Assembly (NCBI RefSeq): GCF_900454535.1
Contig: NZ_UGSP01000001.1
Coordinates: 679,501 to 743,500, forward strand
Reading direction: 5' to 3'
DNA: 64,000 bases
From: Avibacterium avium
Lineage (GTDB): Bacteria > Pseudomonadota > Gammaproteobacteria > Enterobacterales > Pasteurellaceae
Of the stretch, positions 37,297-47,172 are shown in pieces (the stretch's first letter is position 1; each line of letters begins with the position of its first letter). The notes under the pieces were generated by a model that worked only from the letters and a program-made list of their open reading frames with translations, had not been told where the DNA came from and did no database searches. The position numbers were made by a program, and so were the translations under genes.

Positions 37297-37830
37297 TTAT
37301 TCCTCAATCGCTAATTCTTTCAAATATTGAAAAATCTCACGATAGGCTTTTGGTGGTTTGTTTTGTGCTTTTTCTTTTTGCGCTGCGCGGATTAGGTTGC
37401 GCAGATGTTGGCGATCAGCATAGGGGTAGTCATTCAGTACATTGCTTAATGCTTCGTCCCCTTTGGCGATAAGTTCATCACGCAGTAATTCTAATTTATG
37501 CAACAGCGCTTGTTGGTGATTGTGTTTATTCTCGATTTTATCCAAGGCCTCTTGAATTGGCTCAGCATCTACTTGACGCAGCAGTTTGCCAATATATTGT
37601 AGCTGGCGGCGTTTTGCTTCTTTTTGTAAGCGTTGAGCGAGCGCGATGGCATCAAGAATATTTTCTTCCAATGGAATTTTTTCTAAGTTGGTTTTGGTTA
37701 GATTTACCAATTTTTCACCAAGCTGTTTTAAGGCTTCCGCATCACGTTTTATTTCACTTTTGCTTACCCAAATAATTTCTTCTTGTTCTTCATCTTCCCA
37801 ATCAAATTGTTCTTTTCTACGTTTTGCCAT
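37297..37830 (-). CDS. darP: DarP (YjgA), 50S ribosome assembly factor
   Basis: A 177-residue DUF615 protein, implicated in late assembly of the large ribosomal subunit. Features are a basic N-terminus ([18 protein letters not shown]), the [18 protein letters not shown] segment and the C-terminal [31 protein letters not shown]. It is divergent from pmbA, the usual arrangement for this gene in gamma-proteobacteria. Confidence 0.93.
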   Translation of the reverse strand: MAKRRKEQFDWEDEEQEEIIWVSKSEIKRDAEALKQLGEKLVNLTKTNLEKIPLEENILDAIALAQRLQKEAKRRQLQYIGKLLRQVDAEPIQEALDKIENKHNHQQALLHKLELLRDELIAKGDEALSNVLNDYPYADRQHLRNLIRAAQKEKAQNKPPKAYREIFQYLKELAIEE

Positions 37831-37948
37831 AAGGTTTTCCTAAATCTAAATGCGCTAAATAGGCGTTAGTGTAGCATAATTTCGGCTAAATTAGCGAGAT
37901 AAGGGAAAATGGGATAGAATACGGCAAATTTTGATAAGAGGTTAAAAA

Positions 37949-39298
37949 ATGCAACAAAATCCTACCGCACTTTTAAAACAGCAAGAACAAGAATTGCGTG
38001 AGGCTGTGAGTTATGCCATTGATATTGCAACAAAAGCGGGAGCAAGCGCAGAAGTTGCCGTGACCAAAGTGAATGGACTTTCTGTTTCCACTCGTTTGCA
38101 AGAAATTGAAAATGTGGAATTTAATAATGATGGAGCATTAGGTATTTCGGTTTATTTAGGCCAACAAAAAGGCAATGCGTCCACTTCTGATTTAAGCCCT
38201 GTGGCGATCAAAAATGCGGTGGAAGCCGCTCTTGCCATTGCGAAATATACGTCGCCTGATGATTGCGCAGGCTTGGCTGATCGCGATTTAATGGCGTTTG
38301 ATGCGCCAGATTTATCCCTTTATCACCCCACTGAAATTGATGTGGATCGGGCGGCAACGTTAGCATTGAATGCAGAAAAAGTGGCGTTGGATTATGATGA
38401 GCGTATTGTGAATAGTGAAGGGGCTGCTTTTAATTCTCATACTGGCGTGCGAGTTTATGGCAACAGCTATGGAATGTTGCAGAGCTATTTGTCTAGCCGT
38501 TATTCTCTTTCTTGTTCGATGATTGTGGGAGAAAATGATCAGCTTGAGCGTGATTATGAATATACTATTTCGCGTTATCCGGATAAGTTAGAAAATCCAG
38601 CTTGGGTGGGCGAAAATGCGGCGAAAAAAGCCTTATCACGTTTAAATCCACAAAAAATTGCAACCCAAGAAGTGCCTGTAGTGTTTTTAAATGATGTGGC
38701 AACAGGGTTGATCAGTCATTTGACCGCAGCGATTAGTGGCGGCAGTTTATACCGTAAAGCGAGCTTTTTATTAGATGCCTTAGGCAAGCAAATTTTGCCA
38801 GATTGGTTTCACATTAGTGAACGCCCACATTTAATAGGGAAATTGGCTTCTTCACCTTTTGATAGTGAAGGTGTGCGAACTCGTGATATGGAAATTATTG
38901 AGCAAGGCATTTTGCAAACTTACTTATTAACCAGTTATAGTGGGCGAAAACTGGGTATGCAAAGCACGGGCCACGCGGGTGGCATTCATAATTGGTTAGT
39001 GAAACCAAATTTGCAAGGGGGATTGACCGCACTTTTAGAAAAAATGGGGACGGGCTTGCTAGTTACGGATCTCATGGGGCAAGGCGTCAATCTCGTTACT
39101 GGTGATTATTCCCGTGGAGCAGCAGGATTTTGGGTGGAAAATGGGCAAATCCAATATCCAGTGGCTGAAATTACCATAGCAGGATCACTTCCCGAAATGT
39201 TTAAGCAAATTGTCGCCGTGGCGGACGATGTTGAACACCGCTCTAACATTCAAACTGGTTCAATCTTGTTAGAAAAAATGAAGGTATCAGGAAATTAA
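37949..39298 (+). CDS. pmbA: PmbA/TldE, metalloprotease subunit
   Basis: A 449-residue protein of the TldD/PmbA family. With TldD it forms a protease that processes small peptides (microcin B17, CcdA). The family segments [16 protein letters not shown] near the N-terminus and [15 protein letters not shown] (about residue 345) are visible; TldE itself lacks the metal-binding HExxH, and none is seen here. tldD is not in this window. Uptake sequences lie at 37.96 and 39.03 kb. Confidence 0.94.
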   Translation: MQQNPTALLKQQEQELREAVSYAIDIATKAGASAEVAVTKVNGLSVSTRLQEIENVEFNNDGALGISVYLGQQKGNASTSDLSPVAIKNAVEAALAIAKYTSPDDCAGLADRDLMAFDAPDLSLYHPTEIDVDRAATLALNAEKVALDYDERIVNSEGAAFNSHTGVRVYGNSYGMLQSYLSSRYSLSCSMIVGENDQLERDYEYTISRYPDKLENPAWVGENAAKKALSRLNPQKIATQEVPVVFLNDVATGLISHLTAAISGGSLYRKASFLLDALGKQILPDWFHISERPHLIGKLASSPFDSEGVRTRDMEIIEQGILQTYLLTSYSGRKLGMQSTGHAGGIHNWLVKPNLQGGLTALLEKMGTGLLVTDLMGQGVNLVTGDYSRGAAGFWVENGQIQYPVAEITIAGSLPEMFKQIVAVADDVEHRSNIQTGSILLEKMKVSGN

Positions 39299-39305
39299 TT
39301 TTATA

Positions 39306-39350
39306 AATGAGAATTATTCTTATTGACAATGCTTTTTAGTTTGCTAGAAT
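39306..39350 (+). promoter_or_regulatory. Fur-box promoter of a probable small RNA
   Basis: The Fur-like 19-mer AATGAGAATTATTCTTATT (39306-39324) has inverted 7-mers TGAGAAT and ATTCTTA. It overlaps -35 TTGACA (39323-39328); -10 TAGAAT (39345-39350) follows after 16 bp. Iron-loaded Fur bound there would block the promoter. Confidence 0.75.
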
Positions 39351-39356
39351 GAAGGC

Positions 39357-39478
39357 GTTTGTTAAGTATTGTTGTTGAAAATGATGATTCATTTTTAAGA
39401 TGCTCCAAACAAGTAGAGTAGAAAGTAAATTCGTTAGGGTATTTAAAAGGCTGAGACTTATATCTCGGCCTTTTTTTT
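39357..39478 (+). ncRNA. probable Fur-repressed small RNA (RyhB/HrrF-like role)
   Basis: A region of about 122 bases runs from the predicted start of the Fur-box promoter to a strong intrinsic terminator (AAGGCTGAGA/TCTCGGCCTT stem, 8 T, 39447-39478). No open frame longer than a few codons with a ribosome site exists in it. It lies alone between pmbA and hpt, both on the same strand. Fur-repressed sRNAs are known in Pasteurellaceae (HrrF of H. influenzae, JA-series in Aggregatibacter); whether this is one of them cannot be told by eye. The transcript start and end are predictions. Confidence 0.7.
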
Positions 39479-39542
39479 GCTACAATTTCACCGTTTTTAA
39501 CTCAATCATTTCGCCATTGGCGGGCTTAAAGGTAAATTAATA

Positions 39543-40085
39543 ATGAAAAAACACTATGTAGATGTGATGATTTCGGAACAAGATGTGCATGCAAGAATTC
39601 ACGAGTTAGGCCGTGAGATTACGCAATATTATCATCATCAAAAGGTAGAAAAGCTGATTGTGGTTGGCTTGTTGCGTGGTTCATTTATGTTTATGGCAGA
39701 TCTGGTGCGTGAAATTGATTTACCGGTGGAAGTGGAATTTATGACCACCACAAGCTATGGCAGCGGAATGACGACAAATCACGATGTGAAAATTAGCAAG
39801 GATCTTGATGGCGATATTCGTAATGAACAGGTTCTCATTGTGGAAGATATTATTGACACCGGTTACACCTTGCAAAAAGTGCGTGAAATGCTAAAACTGC
39901 GTGAGCCAGCCTCATTGCGTATTTGTACTTTATTGGATAAACCTTCGCGCCGTGAAGTGGAAGTGCCAGTGGATTGGGTAGGTTTCACAATTCCTGATGA
40001 ATTCGTGGTGGGCTACGGCATTGATTACGCACAGCGTTATCGTAATTTGGGTTACATTGGAAAAGTGGTTTTACAAGAAGCGTAA
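39543..40085 (+). CDS. hpt: hypoxanthine phosphoribosyltransferase
   Basis: A 180-residue purine-salvage enzyme making IMP (and some GMP) from PRPP. The PRPP motif is [14 protein letters not shown] (about residues 98-111). The N-terminal loop [16 protein letters not shown] and the base-recognition end [22 protein letters not shown] are typical. Stands alone, with a terminator after it. Confidence 0.97.
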   Translation: MKKHYVDVMISEQDVHARIHELGREITQYYHHQKVEKLIVVGLLRGSFMFMADLVREIDLPVEVEFMTTTSYGSGMTTNHDVKISKDLDGDIRNEQVLIVEDIIDTGYTLQKVREMLKLREPASLRICTLLDKPSRREVEVPVDWVGFTIPDEFVVGYGIDYAQRYRNLGYIGKVVLQEA

Positions 40086-40110
40086 TTTTTGTAGAGATAG
40101 TGGAGATAAA

Positions 40111-40142
40111 AGAAAGGCTTGTGTTTAACAAGCCTTTCTTTT
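40111..40142. terminator. bidirectional terminator between hpt and the next gene
   Basis: AGAAAGGCTTGT and ACAAGCCTTTCT with a 5-base loop, followed by TTTTATTTT; perfect 12-bp arms. Confidence 0.9.
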
Positions 40143-40165
40143 TATTTTCCCTTAAGGTATTGATT

Positions 40166-40468
40166 CTAATCGTTATCTTGCTGAATAGAAGTAAGTTTAG
40201 CTAGTGCAACATCGCAACTTTTAATCTGGGTAGCAAGCTCCATTTCTAAAATCTGTTTTTTACTTTGTTTTAGCTTACTTTTGATTTTATTTAATTGAGT
40301 ATGTGTTCCAGGTTGCTTCTCAGCCTGAGAGATCAGTTTTTCTGTTTCTTTAAACAGTTTCTGACATTGTTGAGGAATGGCATTTTGTTGTGCTGCATTT
40401 GCCGTAGAGAAGGTAACAAATGTACAGGCCATTATGGTTGCCAAAAGAGCGGTCTTTTTCTTGAGCAT
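40166..40468 (-). CDS. small secreted protein (Pasteurellaceae DUF5339-like)
   Basis: A 100-residue protein with a signal peptide cleaved after ANA (about residue 25). The mature part is helical, Lys/Gln-rich and has two cysteines (PQQCQKLF and IKSCDVAL) that probably form one disulfide. It resembles the small DUF5339 proteins of Pasteurellaceae; this is recognition by pattern, not by search. Convergent with hpt, divergent from the cyd operon. Function unknown. Confidence 0.65.
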   Translation of the reverse strand: MLKKKTALLATIMACTFVTFSTANAAQQNAIPQQCQKLFKETEKLISQAEKQPGTHTQLNKIKSKLKQSKKQILEMELATQIKSCDVALAKLTSIQQDND

Positions 40469-40958
40469 TTTGCTGAGACTCCTTTTATTTTAAAAAATTT
40501 TAAATCCATTTATAAATCAATCTGTTATGGATAAAGAAAATTGTAATAGGTTAATGAATAAAAATAAACGAGAGAAACTTATCAAAAAAATCCGCTGAAG
40601 TCTAGTTATTTGCCGTTTTTTTAGTCTATATTTTTAACTTTGTTATAATTGATGTTGTAAAAATGTTGGGAAAATTTATAATTCCTGCTTTGACTTAAAT
40701 AGCCTAGTTATTTGGAGTTGAAATGTAAAAATGTGATCGGTGTGGCATTATTCGCTATTTTTTATCCATACTTTTAGTAGTAGAATAATACCGATCTGGA
40801 GTTATGTGCGTTTCGTTTGTTACAAAATGGTTATAATTTAGCCGTTTTTGTAACAAAGGTAATTCAGCATAATTGCCTTAAGGGTGTACCTTTAAGATTT
40901 TGGGGTGATTACACAGTAATCATTGGTTTAGAACTTGTAATATTTACAAGGAGTTGAG
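40469..40958 (+). promoter_or_regulatory. 490-bp structured leader and promoter region of cydABX
   Basis: No gene is supported here. -10-like TATAAT boxes lie at 40643-40648 and 40832-40837. Five inverted repeats follow one another: 40735-40796, 40816-40857 (TTTGTTACAAAA/TTTTGTAACAAA around the second TATAAT), 40877-40896 (8-bp stem with one G-U pair and a TGTA loop), 40906-40922 (TGATTAC/GTAATCA) and 40934-40950 (CTTGTAA/TTACAAG, touching the AAGGAG ribosome site). GTTA at 40819 and 40830 are spaced 11 bp as in ArcA sites. Confidence 0.6.
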
Positions 40959-42521
40959 ATGTTAGACGTTGTTGAACTCTCTAGATTGCAGTTTGCATTA
41001 ACTGCGTTATATCACTTCTTGTTTGTGCCATTAACATTGGGTTTATCTTTCATTCTTGTGATTATGGAAACCCTTTATGTGGCAACAGGCAAAGAAGTTT
41101 ATAAAGATATGACAAAATTCTGGGGTAAGTTATTTGGTATTAACTTTGCCTTAGGGGTAACAACTGGTATTACAATGGAATTCCAGTTCGGGACTAACTG
41201 GTCATATTATTCACATTATGTGGGCGATATTTTTGGTGCACCACTGGCAATTGAGGCATTATTAGCCTTCTTCTTAGAATCTACCTTTGTTGGGTTATTC
41301 TTCTTCGGTTGGGATCGTTTATCAAAAGGTAAGCACTTACTCTCAACATACTGCGTGGCTTTCGGTTCAAACCTTTCTGCAATGTGGATTTTGGTGGCAA
41401 ACGGCTGGATGCAAGCGCCAGTAGGCTCAGATTTCAATTTTGAAACAATGCGAATGGAAATGACCAGCTTTATGGATCTTTGGTTAAATCCAGTTGCACA
41501 AAGTAAATTCCTCCATACGTTATCTGCAGGTTATGTTTCAGGCGCATTCTTTGTTTTAGCAATTAGTGCTTATTACATCTTAAAAGGACGTGATATTGGT
41601 TTTGCTAAACGTTCTTTCTCTGTCGCTTCTGTATTCGGTATTATTGCCGTTGTGTCTGTGCTAATTATGGGTGATGAATCTGGTTATGAAATCGGACAAA
41701 AACAACCAATGAAATTAGCCGCAATGGAAGGTGAGTGGCATACTGAACCCGCACCAGCTAACTGGAATATGATTGTGGTGCCAAATCAAGCAGAAAGACA
41801 TAATGATTTTGCCTTACAAATTCCTTACGCCGCAGGGATTATCGTAACTCGTTCATTGGATAAAACCTTTGCAGGGATTAACGATATTTTAGTGGTGAAT
41901 GAACAACGTGTTCGTCAAGGTATGGTGGCTTATGGTTTGCTTGAGCAATTAAGAGCAGAGAAAAAAGCTGGTCAAATCAATGAAGAAACCAAAGCACAAT
42001 TTGATGCAGTGCGTGGTGATCTTGGTTATGGCTTACTATTAAAACGCTATACAGACAAAGTGGTTGATGCAACAGAATCACAAATTAAGCAAGCAACCTT
42101 AGATACTGTACCTAATGTTGGGCCAACATTCTGGGCGTTCCGTGTAATGATGGCAGCAGGTGGCTTAATTCTTATCTTAATGATTGCCGCCGTGGTACAA
42201 AATGTGCGTAAAACAGTGGGTAAAAGCCGCTTCTTGTTACACGCATTATTATGGGGACTTCCGCTTCCTTGGCTTGCCATTGAAAGTGGCTGGTTCTTAG
42301 CGGAATATGGTCGTCAGCCTTGGGCTATTTACGATATGTTACCAGTTGGTGTGGCAGCATCGAACTTAACCACTGGCGAATTATGGTTCTCAATCGGTCT
42401 GATTTGCGCCCTTTATACTATTTTCTTAGTAGTGGAAATGTACTTAATGTTTAAATATGCTCGTCTTGGCCCGAGTGCATTAAAAACAGGTCGTTACTAC
42501 TTTGAGCAGTCATCTAAATAA
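40959..42521 (+). CDS. cydA: cytochrome bd oxidase subunit I
   Basis: A 520-residue inner-membrane subunit with the three hemes of the quinol oxidase used at low oxygen. The N-terminal [22 protein letters not shown] carries the heme b595 His, and [22 protein letters not shown] is diagnostic. The Q-loop region around residues 240-330 holds [40 protein letters not shown] near residue 440 is typical. TTTACAAGGAG precedes the ATG, part of it inside a palindrome. First gene of cydABX-ybgE. Confidence 0.97.
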   Translation: MLDVVELSRLQFALTALYHFLFVPLTLGLSFILVIMETLYVATGKEVYKDMTKFWGKLFGINFALGVTTGITMEFQFGTNWSYYSHYVGDIFGAPLAIEALLAFFLESTFVGLFFFGWDRLSKGKHLLSTYCVAFGSNLSAMWILVANGWMQAPVGSDFNFETMRMEMTSFMDLWLNPVAQSKFLHTLSAGYVSGAFFVLAISAYYILKGRDIGFAKRSFSVASVFGIIAVVSVLIMGDESGYEIGQKQPMKLAAMEGEWHTEPAPANWNMIVVPNQAERHNDFALQIPYAAGIIVTRSLDKTFAGINDILVVNEQRVRQGMVAYGLLEQLRAEKKAGQINEETKAQFDAVRGDLGYGLLLKRYTDKVVDATESQIKQATLDTVPNVGPTFWAFRVMMAAGGLILILMIAAVVQNVRKTVGKSRFLLHALLWGLPLPWLAIESGWFLAEYGRQPWAIYDMLPVGVAASNLTTGELWFSIGLICALYTIFLVVEMYLMFKYARLGPSALKTGRYYFEQSSK

Positions 42522-42535
42522 TTAGGAGCCTAACT

Positions 42536-43672
42536 ATGATTGATTACGAATTTTTACGTTTTGTTTGGTGGGTTCTCGTTGGTATATTACTGATTGGCTT
42601 CGTAGTAACCGATGGATTTGATATGGGCGTTTTAACACTATTACCATTTGCAGGTAAAAAAGAAGTGGAAAAACGCATTATGATCAACTCAATCGCTCCC
42701 CACTGGGACGGAAACCAAGTGTGGTTATTAACTGCTGGCGGTGCAATGTTTGCAGCTTGGCCATTAGTTTATGCAACTTCATTCTCAGGTTTCTTTATTG
42801 CAATGATCTTAGTGTTAGCGGCATTATTCTTCCGTCCAGTGGGCTTAGAATATCGCGCTAAAATCGACAATCCATTATGGCGCAAGCTATGGGATTGGGG
42901 CTTATTCATTGGTGGATTTGTGCCATCAGTAGTATTTGGTGTGGCCTTTGGTAACCTATTACAAGGTGTGCCATTCTATTTCAATGATATGCACCAAATT
43001 TTCTACACAGGATCATTCTTTGAATTATTAAACCCATTTGCCTTACTTTGTGGCTTAATTAGCTTATCAATGCTCATTACGCAAGGCGGTGCGTGGTTAC
43101 AATTAAAAACCACTTCTGAATTGCGTGAGCGTGCAAGAGTGATTACCCAAGTTGGCGCAATGGCAACCTTAATCACCTTCGTATTAGCAGGCGTGTGGTT
43201 ATACTTCAAAGATGGCTATGTGGTAACTAGCGTAGTGGATCATAATGCACCTTCATCACCATTAACAAAACAAGTGGCAGTTGAAGCGGGCGCGTGGTTC
43301 AAAAACTACTTTGATGCCCCTGTATTGTTCATCTTCCCTGCTTTAGCGGTAGGTGGTGCGTTATTAAATGTATTGGCATCGAAAGCAAACCGCTGTGGTT
43401 TTGCCTTCTTGTTCTCATCATTAACAATGGCTGGCGTGATCTTAACTTGTGGCGTGGCAATGTTCCCATTTGTAATGCCATCAAGCTCTCATCCTGATAT
43501 GAGCCTATTAATGTGGGATTCAACATCAAGCCAATTAACCTTAACCTTAATGCTTGGTTTTGCATTAGTGTTTGTGGTGATCTTATTGTCTTACACCATC
43601 TGGTCATACATCAAAATGTTTGGTCGTTTGGACAGTGATTTCATCGAAGACAACAAAAACTCATTATACTAA
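42536..43672 (+). CDS. cydB: cytochrome bd oxidase subunit II
   Basis: A 378-residue inner-membrane partner of CydA with about eight to nine membrane segments. Diagnostic parts are the N-terminal VTDGFDMGVLTLLPFAGK, APHWDGNQVWLLTAGGAMFA and the C-terminal MWDSTSSQLTLTLMLG. It is 14 bases after cydA with AGGAG before the start. Normal length. Confidence 0.97.
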   Translation: MIDYEFLRFVWWVLVGILLIGFVVTDGFDMGVLTLLPFAGKKEVEKRIMINSIAPHWDGNQVWLLTAGGAMFAAWPLVYATSFSGFFIAMILVLAALFFRPVGLEYRAKIDNPLWRKLWDWGLFIGGFVPSVVFGVAFGNLLQGVPFYFNDMHQIFYTGSFFELLNPFALLCGLISLSMLITQGGAWLQLKTTSELRERARVITQVGAMATLITFVLAGVWLYFKDGYVVTSVVDHNAPSSPLTKQVAVEAGAWFKNYFDAPVLFIFPALAVGGALLNVLASKANRCGFAFLFSSLTMAGVILTCGVAMFPFVMPSSSHPDMSLLMWDSTSSQLTLTLMLGFALVFVVILLSYTIWSYIKMFGRLDSDFIEDNKNSLY

Positions 43673-43683
43673 GGAGCGAAGTT

Positions 43684-43782
43684 ATGTTTTATGTTTTATG
43701 GGTAGTGGGTGTCTTGTTTGCCATAATGCTAAGTGCAGTGATTACCATTGGCATTGAAAAAACAGGTAAATTTGACGAGTAA
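43684..43782 (+). CDS. cydX: CydX, small subunit of cytochrome bd oxidase
   Basis: A 32-residue single-pass membrane protein. It begins MFYVLWVVGVLFAIMLSAV, a hydrophobic helix, and ends GKFDE, in keeping with E. coli CydX (MWYFAWILG start). AAGGAG lies 7 bases before the ATG. It sits exactly between cydB and ybgE, the conserved position. CydX stabilises the heme site of the oxidase. Confidence 0.92.
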   Translation: MFYVLWVVGVLFAIMLSAVITIGIEKTGKFDE

Positions 43783-43786
43783 GTCA

Positions 43787-44089
43787 ATGATTGATAAAGC
43801 ATATCATTTAGTAAATAAGGGCTCTTGGCGAGCCCTTTCGTTGATCTTAGCTATCGCATTAACCCTTTGCTTTTTCTTTAATATTAATGAATTTGCCACA
43901 CAATTAAGAACGGCGCCACCTGTTTGGGTTATTTTTATTTTGTGGGCAACGGTGATTTTATGGATTCACGGCATTGGGTTTGAAATTCGTGCAGCCATTT
44001 GGAAAGGGCTATTTTTTCCTTATGTTGGTTATATCGTTGGCATCATTGCCTTAGTGCAACATTTCCTTTTGCCAGCGTTCACGCATTGA
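43787..44089 (+). CDS. ybgE: cyd operon protein YbgE
   Basis: A 100-residue inner-membrane protein with three hydrophobic segments (SLILAIALTLCFFF, VWVIFILWATVILWIHG and YVGYIVGIIALVQHF). The start at 43787 (MIDKAYHLVNKGSWRALS) is chosen because it follows the cydX stop by four bases; a longer frame would overlap cydX. A conserved member of cyd operons with no defined activity. An inverted pair of uptake sequences follows at 44.11 and 44.18 kb and may terminate the operon. Confidence 0.85.
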   Translation: MIDKAYHLVNKGSWRALSLILAIALTLCFFFNINEFATQLRTAPPVWVIFILWATVILWIHGIGFEIRAAIWKGLFFPYVGYIVGIIALVQHFLLPAFTH

Positions 44090-44272
44090 TCAAATACTCA
44101 TTTATCAAAGTGCGGTGATTTTTTGCCAAGTTTTTCTTATATCAGCAAATAAAGCAAAAATCTTTTTAATTTTCACCGCACTTTATTTCTTGCTAATCCT
44201 GATTAAGCTCTCTACAATACGGCAATTTTCTGTACTAAAAAACAACGATTAAAAACTCAAGGTTGATAATTT

Positions 44273-44671
44273 ATGCAACGATTTTCTCTACCAATACGAG
44301 TTTATTATGAAGATACCGATGCAGGCGGAGTGGTTTATCACGCCCGTTATCTGCATTTCTTTGAGCGAGCAAGAACCGATTACCTGCGTGAATTAGGCTT
44401 TTCTCAACAGGCATTGCTTGATGAACATAATCTCGCATTTGTTGTCAAAACAATGCAGATTGATTATCGTCTTGCCGCAAAGCTAGATGATTTATTAACG
44501 GTGGAAACAGAAGTAAGCGGCATTAAAGGCGCAACAATTTTGTTTTCGCAGCAAATAAAACGTAATGATGTGTTGATTTGTACGGCTGAAGTAAAAGTGG
44601 CCTGTGTGGATCTCACAAAAATGAAACCTGTTGCTATTCCACAAGAAATTAAAGCAGCATTTAACGGGTAA
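44273..44671 (+). CDS. ybgC: acyl-CoA thioesterase YbgC (Tol-Pal operon)
   Basis: A 132-residue hotdog-fold thioesterase. The active-site signature YYEDTDAGGVVYHARYLHFFERART contains the catalytic Asp. First gene of ybgC-tolQRAB-pal. AAGG precedes the start. Confidence 0.95.
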   Translation: MQRFSLPIRVYYEDTDAGGVVYHARYLHFFERARTDYLRELGFSQQALLDEHNLAFVVKTMQIDYRLAAKLDDLLTVETEVSGIKGATILFSQQIKRNDVLICTAEVKVACVDLTKMKPVAIPQEIKAAFNG

Positions 44672-44716
44672 ATAAGCACTTACCTATTTTACTATCCTAT
44701 TTTTTGGAGCTATGTA

Positions 44717-45400
44717 ATGACCAGTGAATTGAACTTTTTGGAACTGTTTTTAAAAGCCAGTGTAGTGGTTCAAATTGTAATTGTAATCCTGATCGCCTTT
44801 TCCATTATGTCTTGGGCGATCATTATCCAACGCAGCCGCGTATTAACCAAAGCCTTAAAAGATTCCTCCGCGTTTGAAGATCGTTTTTGGTCTGGCGAAG
44901 AATTAAATAAATTATACGAAGGCCTATCTAACCGCCGTGATGGTTTAACAGGTAGCGAACAAATTTTCTATGTCGGCTTTAAAGAGTTCTCACGCTTGAA
45001 AAAAGCCAACCCAGATGCCCCAGAAGCCATTATTCAAGGCAGCACGCGCGCAATGAATTTGGCAATGAACCGTGAAATTGAAGATGTGGAAACACGCGTA
45101 CCATTCCTAGCTACGGTCGCATCAATCAGCCCATATATCGGCTTATTTGGTACGGTTTGGGGAATTATGCACGCCTTTATGGCGCTAAGTGGCGCCAAAC
45201 AAGCCACCTTGCAAATGGTTGCACCGGGGATCGCAGAAGCCTTGATCGCAACAGCAATTGGTCTATTTGCCGCAATTCCTGCGGTAATGGCGTATAACCG
45301 TTTAAGTTTACGCGTCAATAAACTTGAGCAAAATTATGGTAACTTTATTGATGAATTTACCACCATCTTGCATCGTCAAGTTTTCGGTCGTCATCAATAG
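44717..45400 (+). CDS. tolQ: TolQ, inner-membrane motor subunit
   Basis: A 227-residue protein with three membrane segments; with TolR it uses the proton gradient to energise TolA and constrict the outer membrane at division. The conserved [18 protein letters not shown] and [21 protein letters not shown] regions (membrane helices 2 and 3) are present. TTTTTGGAG precedes the ATG. Confidence 0.97.
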   Translation: MTSELNFLELFLKASVVVQIVIVILIAFSIMSWAIIIQRSRVLTKALKDSSAFEDRFWSGEELNKLYEGLSNRRDGLTGSEQIFYVGFKEFSRLKKANPDAPEAIIQGSTRAMNLAMNREIEDVETRVPFLATVASISPYIGLFGTVWGIMHAFMALSGAKQATLQMVAPGIAEALIATAIGLFAAIPAVMAYNRLSLRVNKLEQNYGNFIDEFTTILHRQVFGRHQ

Positions 45401-45449
45401 TATGTCGCACAAAGTGCGGTGATTTTTAGCAAAGTTTTTAGAGGCAATA

Positions 45450-45872
45450 ATGTCTTATCGTCGTAAACGTCGTGATATAAAATCTGAAATCAATATAGTG
45501 CCATTTTTAGATGTGTTATTAGTGCTATTGCTTATTTTTATGGCAACCGCACCAATCATTTCACAAAGTGTGCAAGTGGAATTGCCTGATGCGGTAGAAA
45601 GCCAATCCGTATCCAATGAAGACAAAGTGCCCGTTATTTTAGAAGTTTCAGGCATTGGTCAATATAGCCTTTCCATTGGCGGTGAACGCAGTGAAAATCT
45701 CACAGAAGAAATGGTTACGCAAATGGCTAAACAAGAATATGACAAAGACAACAACACAATGTTCTTGGTTGGCGGAGCGAAAGATGTGCCTTATGAAGAA
45801 GTGATTAAAGCACTCAATTTACTGCATCTAGCAGGAATAAAATCTGTTGGATTAATGACAAACCCAATTTAA
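45450..45872 (+). CDS. tolR: TolR, inner-membrane motor subunit
   Basis: A 140-residue ExbD/TolR-family protein. It has a short cytoplasmic N-terminus (MSYRRKRRDIKSEINIVPFLD) with the functional Asp at the start of its single membrane helix (FLDVLLVLLLIFMATAPI), then a periplasmic domain. AGAGGCAA before the start. An uptake sequence lies in the tolQ-tolR gap at 45.41 kb. Confidence 0.96.
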   Translation: MSYRRKRRDIKSEINIVPFLDVLLVLLLIFMATAPIISQSVQVELPDAVESQSVSNEDKVPVILEVSGIGQYSLSIGGERSENLTEEMVTQMAKQEYDKDNNTMFLVGGAKDVPYEEVIKALNLLHLAGIKSVGLMTNPI

Positions 45873-45888
45873 GGTAAGTAGGTCTATT

Positions 45889-47145
45889 GTGCGTAATAAT
45901 CAACGAAATAACGGAATTGGCGCCTTTGCCATTTCAATTATTCTGCACATTATTCTATTTGGTTTGTTAATTCTTGGCTCGCTTTATTACAAAGTAGAAA
46001 TAATGGGCGGCGGTGAAGGTGATGGCGATGTGATCAGCGCCGTAATGGTCGATACAGGATCCGCCGCACAGGAATGGGGACGTTTGCAACAACAGAAAAA
46101 AGGGCAGGTGGATAAACCTACTCAACCGCAGCAGAAAGAACCGGATCCACAAGAACAAAAACAAGCACAATTAGAAGAGCAAAAACGTCAGCAAGAATTG
46201 GAACGCCAGAAGCAGTTTGAAAAACAGCTGGAGCAAGAGCGTCAAAAACAGCTTGAACTGAAAAAACAGCAAGAACAGTTGGCAGAGCAACAAAGGCAGC
46301 GTGAAGAACAAGCTCGCATTGCCTTAGAAAAACAGAAGTTGCAAGAAGCAAAGGCGAAACAAGAGGCGGAAGCCGCAAAGCTGAAAGCAGACGCGGAGGC
46401 AAAACGTTTAGCGGCACAAGCTAAAAAAGCGGAAGAAGAAGCCAAAGCGAAAGCTGCTGAGCAAGCGAAGAAAGCCGAAGAAGCCAAAGCGAAAGCCACT
46501 GAGCAAGCGAAAAAAGCCAAAGAACAAGCTGAAAAAGAAGCCAAGTTAAAAGCCGAAAAAGCAGCGGCGGAGGCAAAAGCTAAAGCGGACGCAGAGAAAA
46601 AAGCTCAAGCGGAAAAATCAAAGGTTGAAGCTGCTGCAAAAGCCAAAGCAGAGGCAGAAGCTAAAGCGAAAGCTGAAGCCAAGGCAAAAGCAGACAAAGC
46701 TAAGGCAGAAGCGAAAGCAAAGGCTGAAGCCAACAAACGCCGCGCCCAACAAGCCGCATTAGATGATTTTCTTAACGGTGGTGATATTGGTGGTGGCAGT
46801 GCTAAAGTTGGCGGTAATGCAAATAAAGCAGGTAGCCAAGGTAGTGGCGCAGGTTTAGGTGCAGGTGATGGCAAAAAAGAAGGTGATCGCTATGCAGGCG
46901 TCATTAAGAAAGAAATTCAACGCCGTTTCTTAAAAGATCCGAGCTTTGCAGGGAAAGTCTGTCGCATTCGTATTCAATTGCAACGTGATGGCACGATCTC
47001 AAGTTATCAAAGAATTTCTGGCCCTGATGATATTTGTTCTGCGGCAATGAGTGCAGTAGCAAGAACGAAGAAAGTGCCGGCTGCGCCATCAGATGCTATT
47101 TATAGTAAATATAAATCACCAGTTATTGATTTTGATTTGAAGTAA
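45889..47145 (+). CDS. tolA: TolA, envelope-spanning link protein
   Basis: A 418-residue protein starting at a GTG. It has one N-terminal membrane helix (FAISIILHIILFGLLILGSLYY), a long charged coiled coil rich in Lys/Glu/Ala/Gln (about residues 75-290, with many KAEAEAKAK repeats), a Gly-rich hinge (GGDIGGGSAKVGGNANKAG) and a C-terminal TolA domain with two Cys (GKVCRIRIQL and DDICSAAM). That domain contacts Pal and TolB. The GTG start probably lowers synthesis relative to its neighbours. Confidence 0.95.
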   Translation: MRNNQRNNGIGAFAISIILHIILFGLLILGSLYYKVEIMGGGEGDGDVISAVMVDTGSAAQEWGRLQQQKKGQVDKPTQPQQKEPDPQEQKQAQLEEQKRQQELERQKQFEKQLEQERQKQLELKKQQEQLAEQQRQREEQARIALEKQKLQEAKAKQEAEAAKLKADAEAKRLAAQAKKAEEEAKAKAAEQAKKAEEAKAKATEQAKKAKEQAEKEAKLKAEKAAAEAKAKADAEKKAQAEKSKVEAAAKAKAEAEAKAKAEAKAKADKAKAEAKAKAEANKRRAQQAALDDFLNGGDIGGGSAKVGGNANKAGSQGSGAGLGAGDGKKEGDRYAGVIKKEIQRRFLKDPSFAGKVCRIRIQLQRDGTISSYQRISGPDDICSAAMSAVARTKKVPAAPSDAIYSKYKSPVIDFDLK

Positions 47146-47172
47146 TTGGTTTAACAATCTAAGGTGAATTTT

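Noticed and set aside
39349..39378. A 9-codon frame (MKAFVKYCC) at the start of the putative sRNA
   Set aside because: Its ATG overlaps the -10 box and would lie upstream of the transcript start, with no ribosome site.
43748..43786. Longer N-terminus for YbgE and similar upstream extensions (galM, galK, pstC, merR, acr3, mlaE, mlaC, antitoxin)
   Set aside because: The extensions run into the preceding gene or its promoter and lack ribosome sites. The internal ATGs have better sites and match family N-termini.
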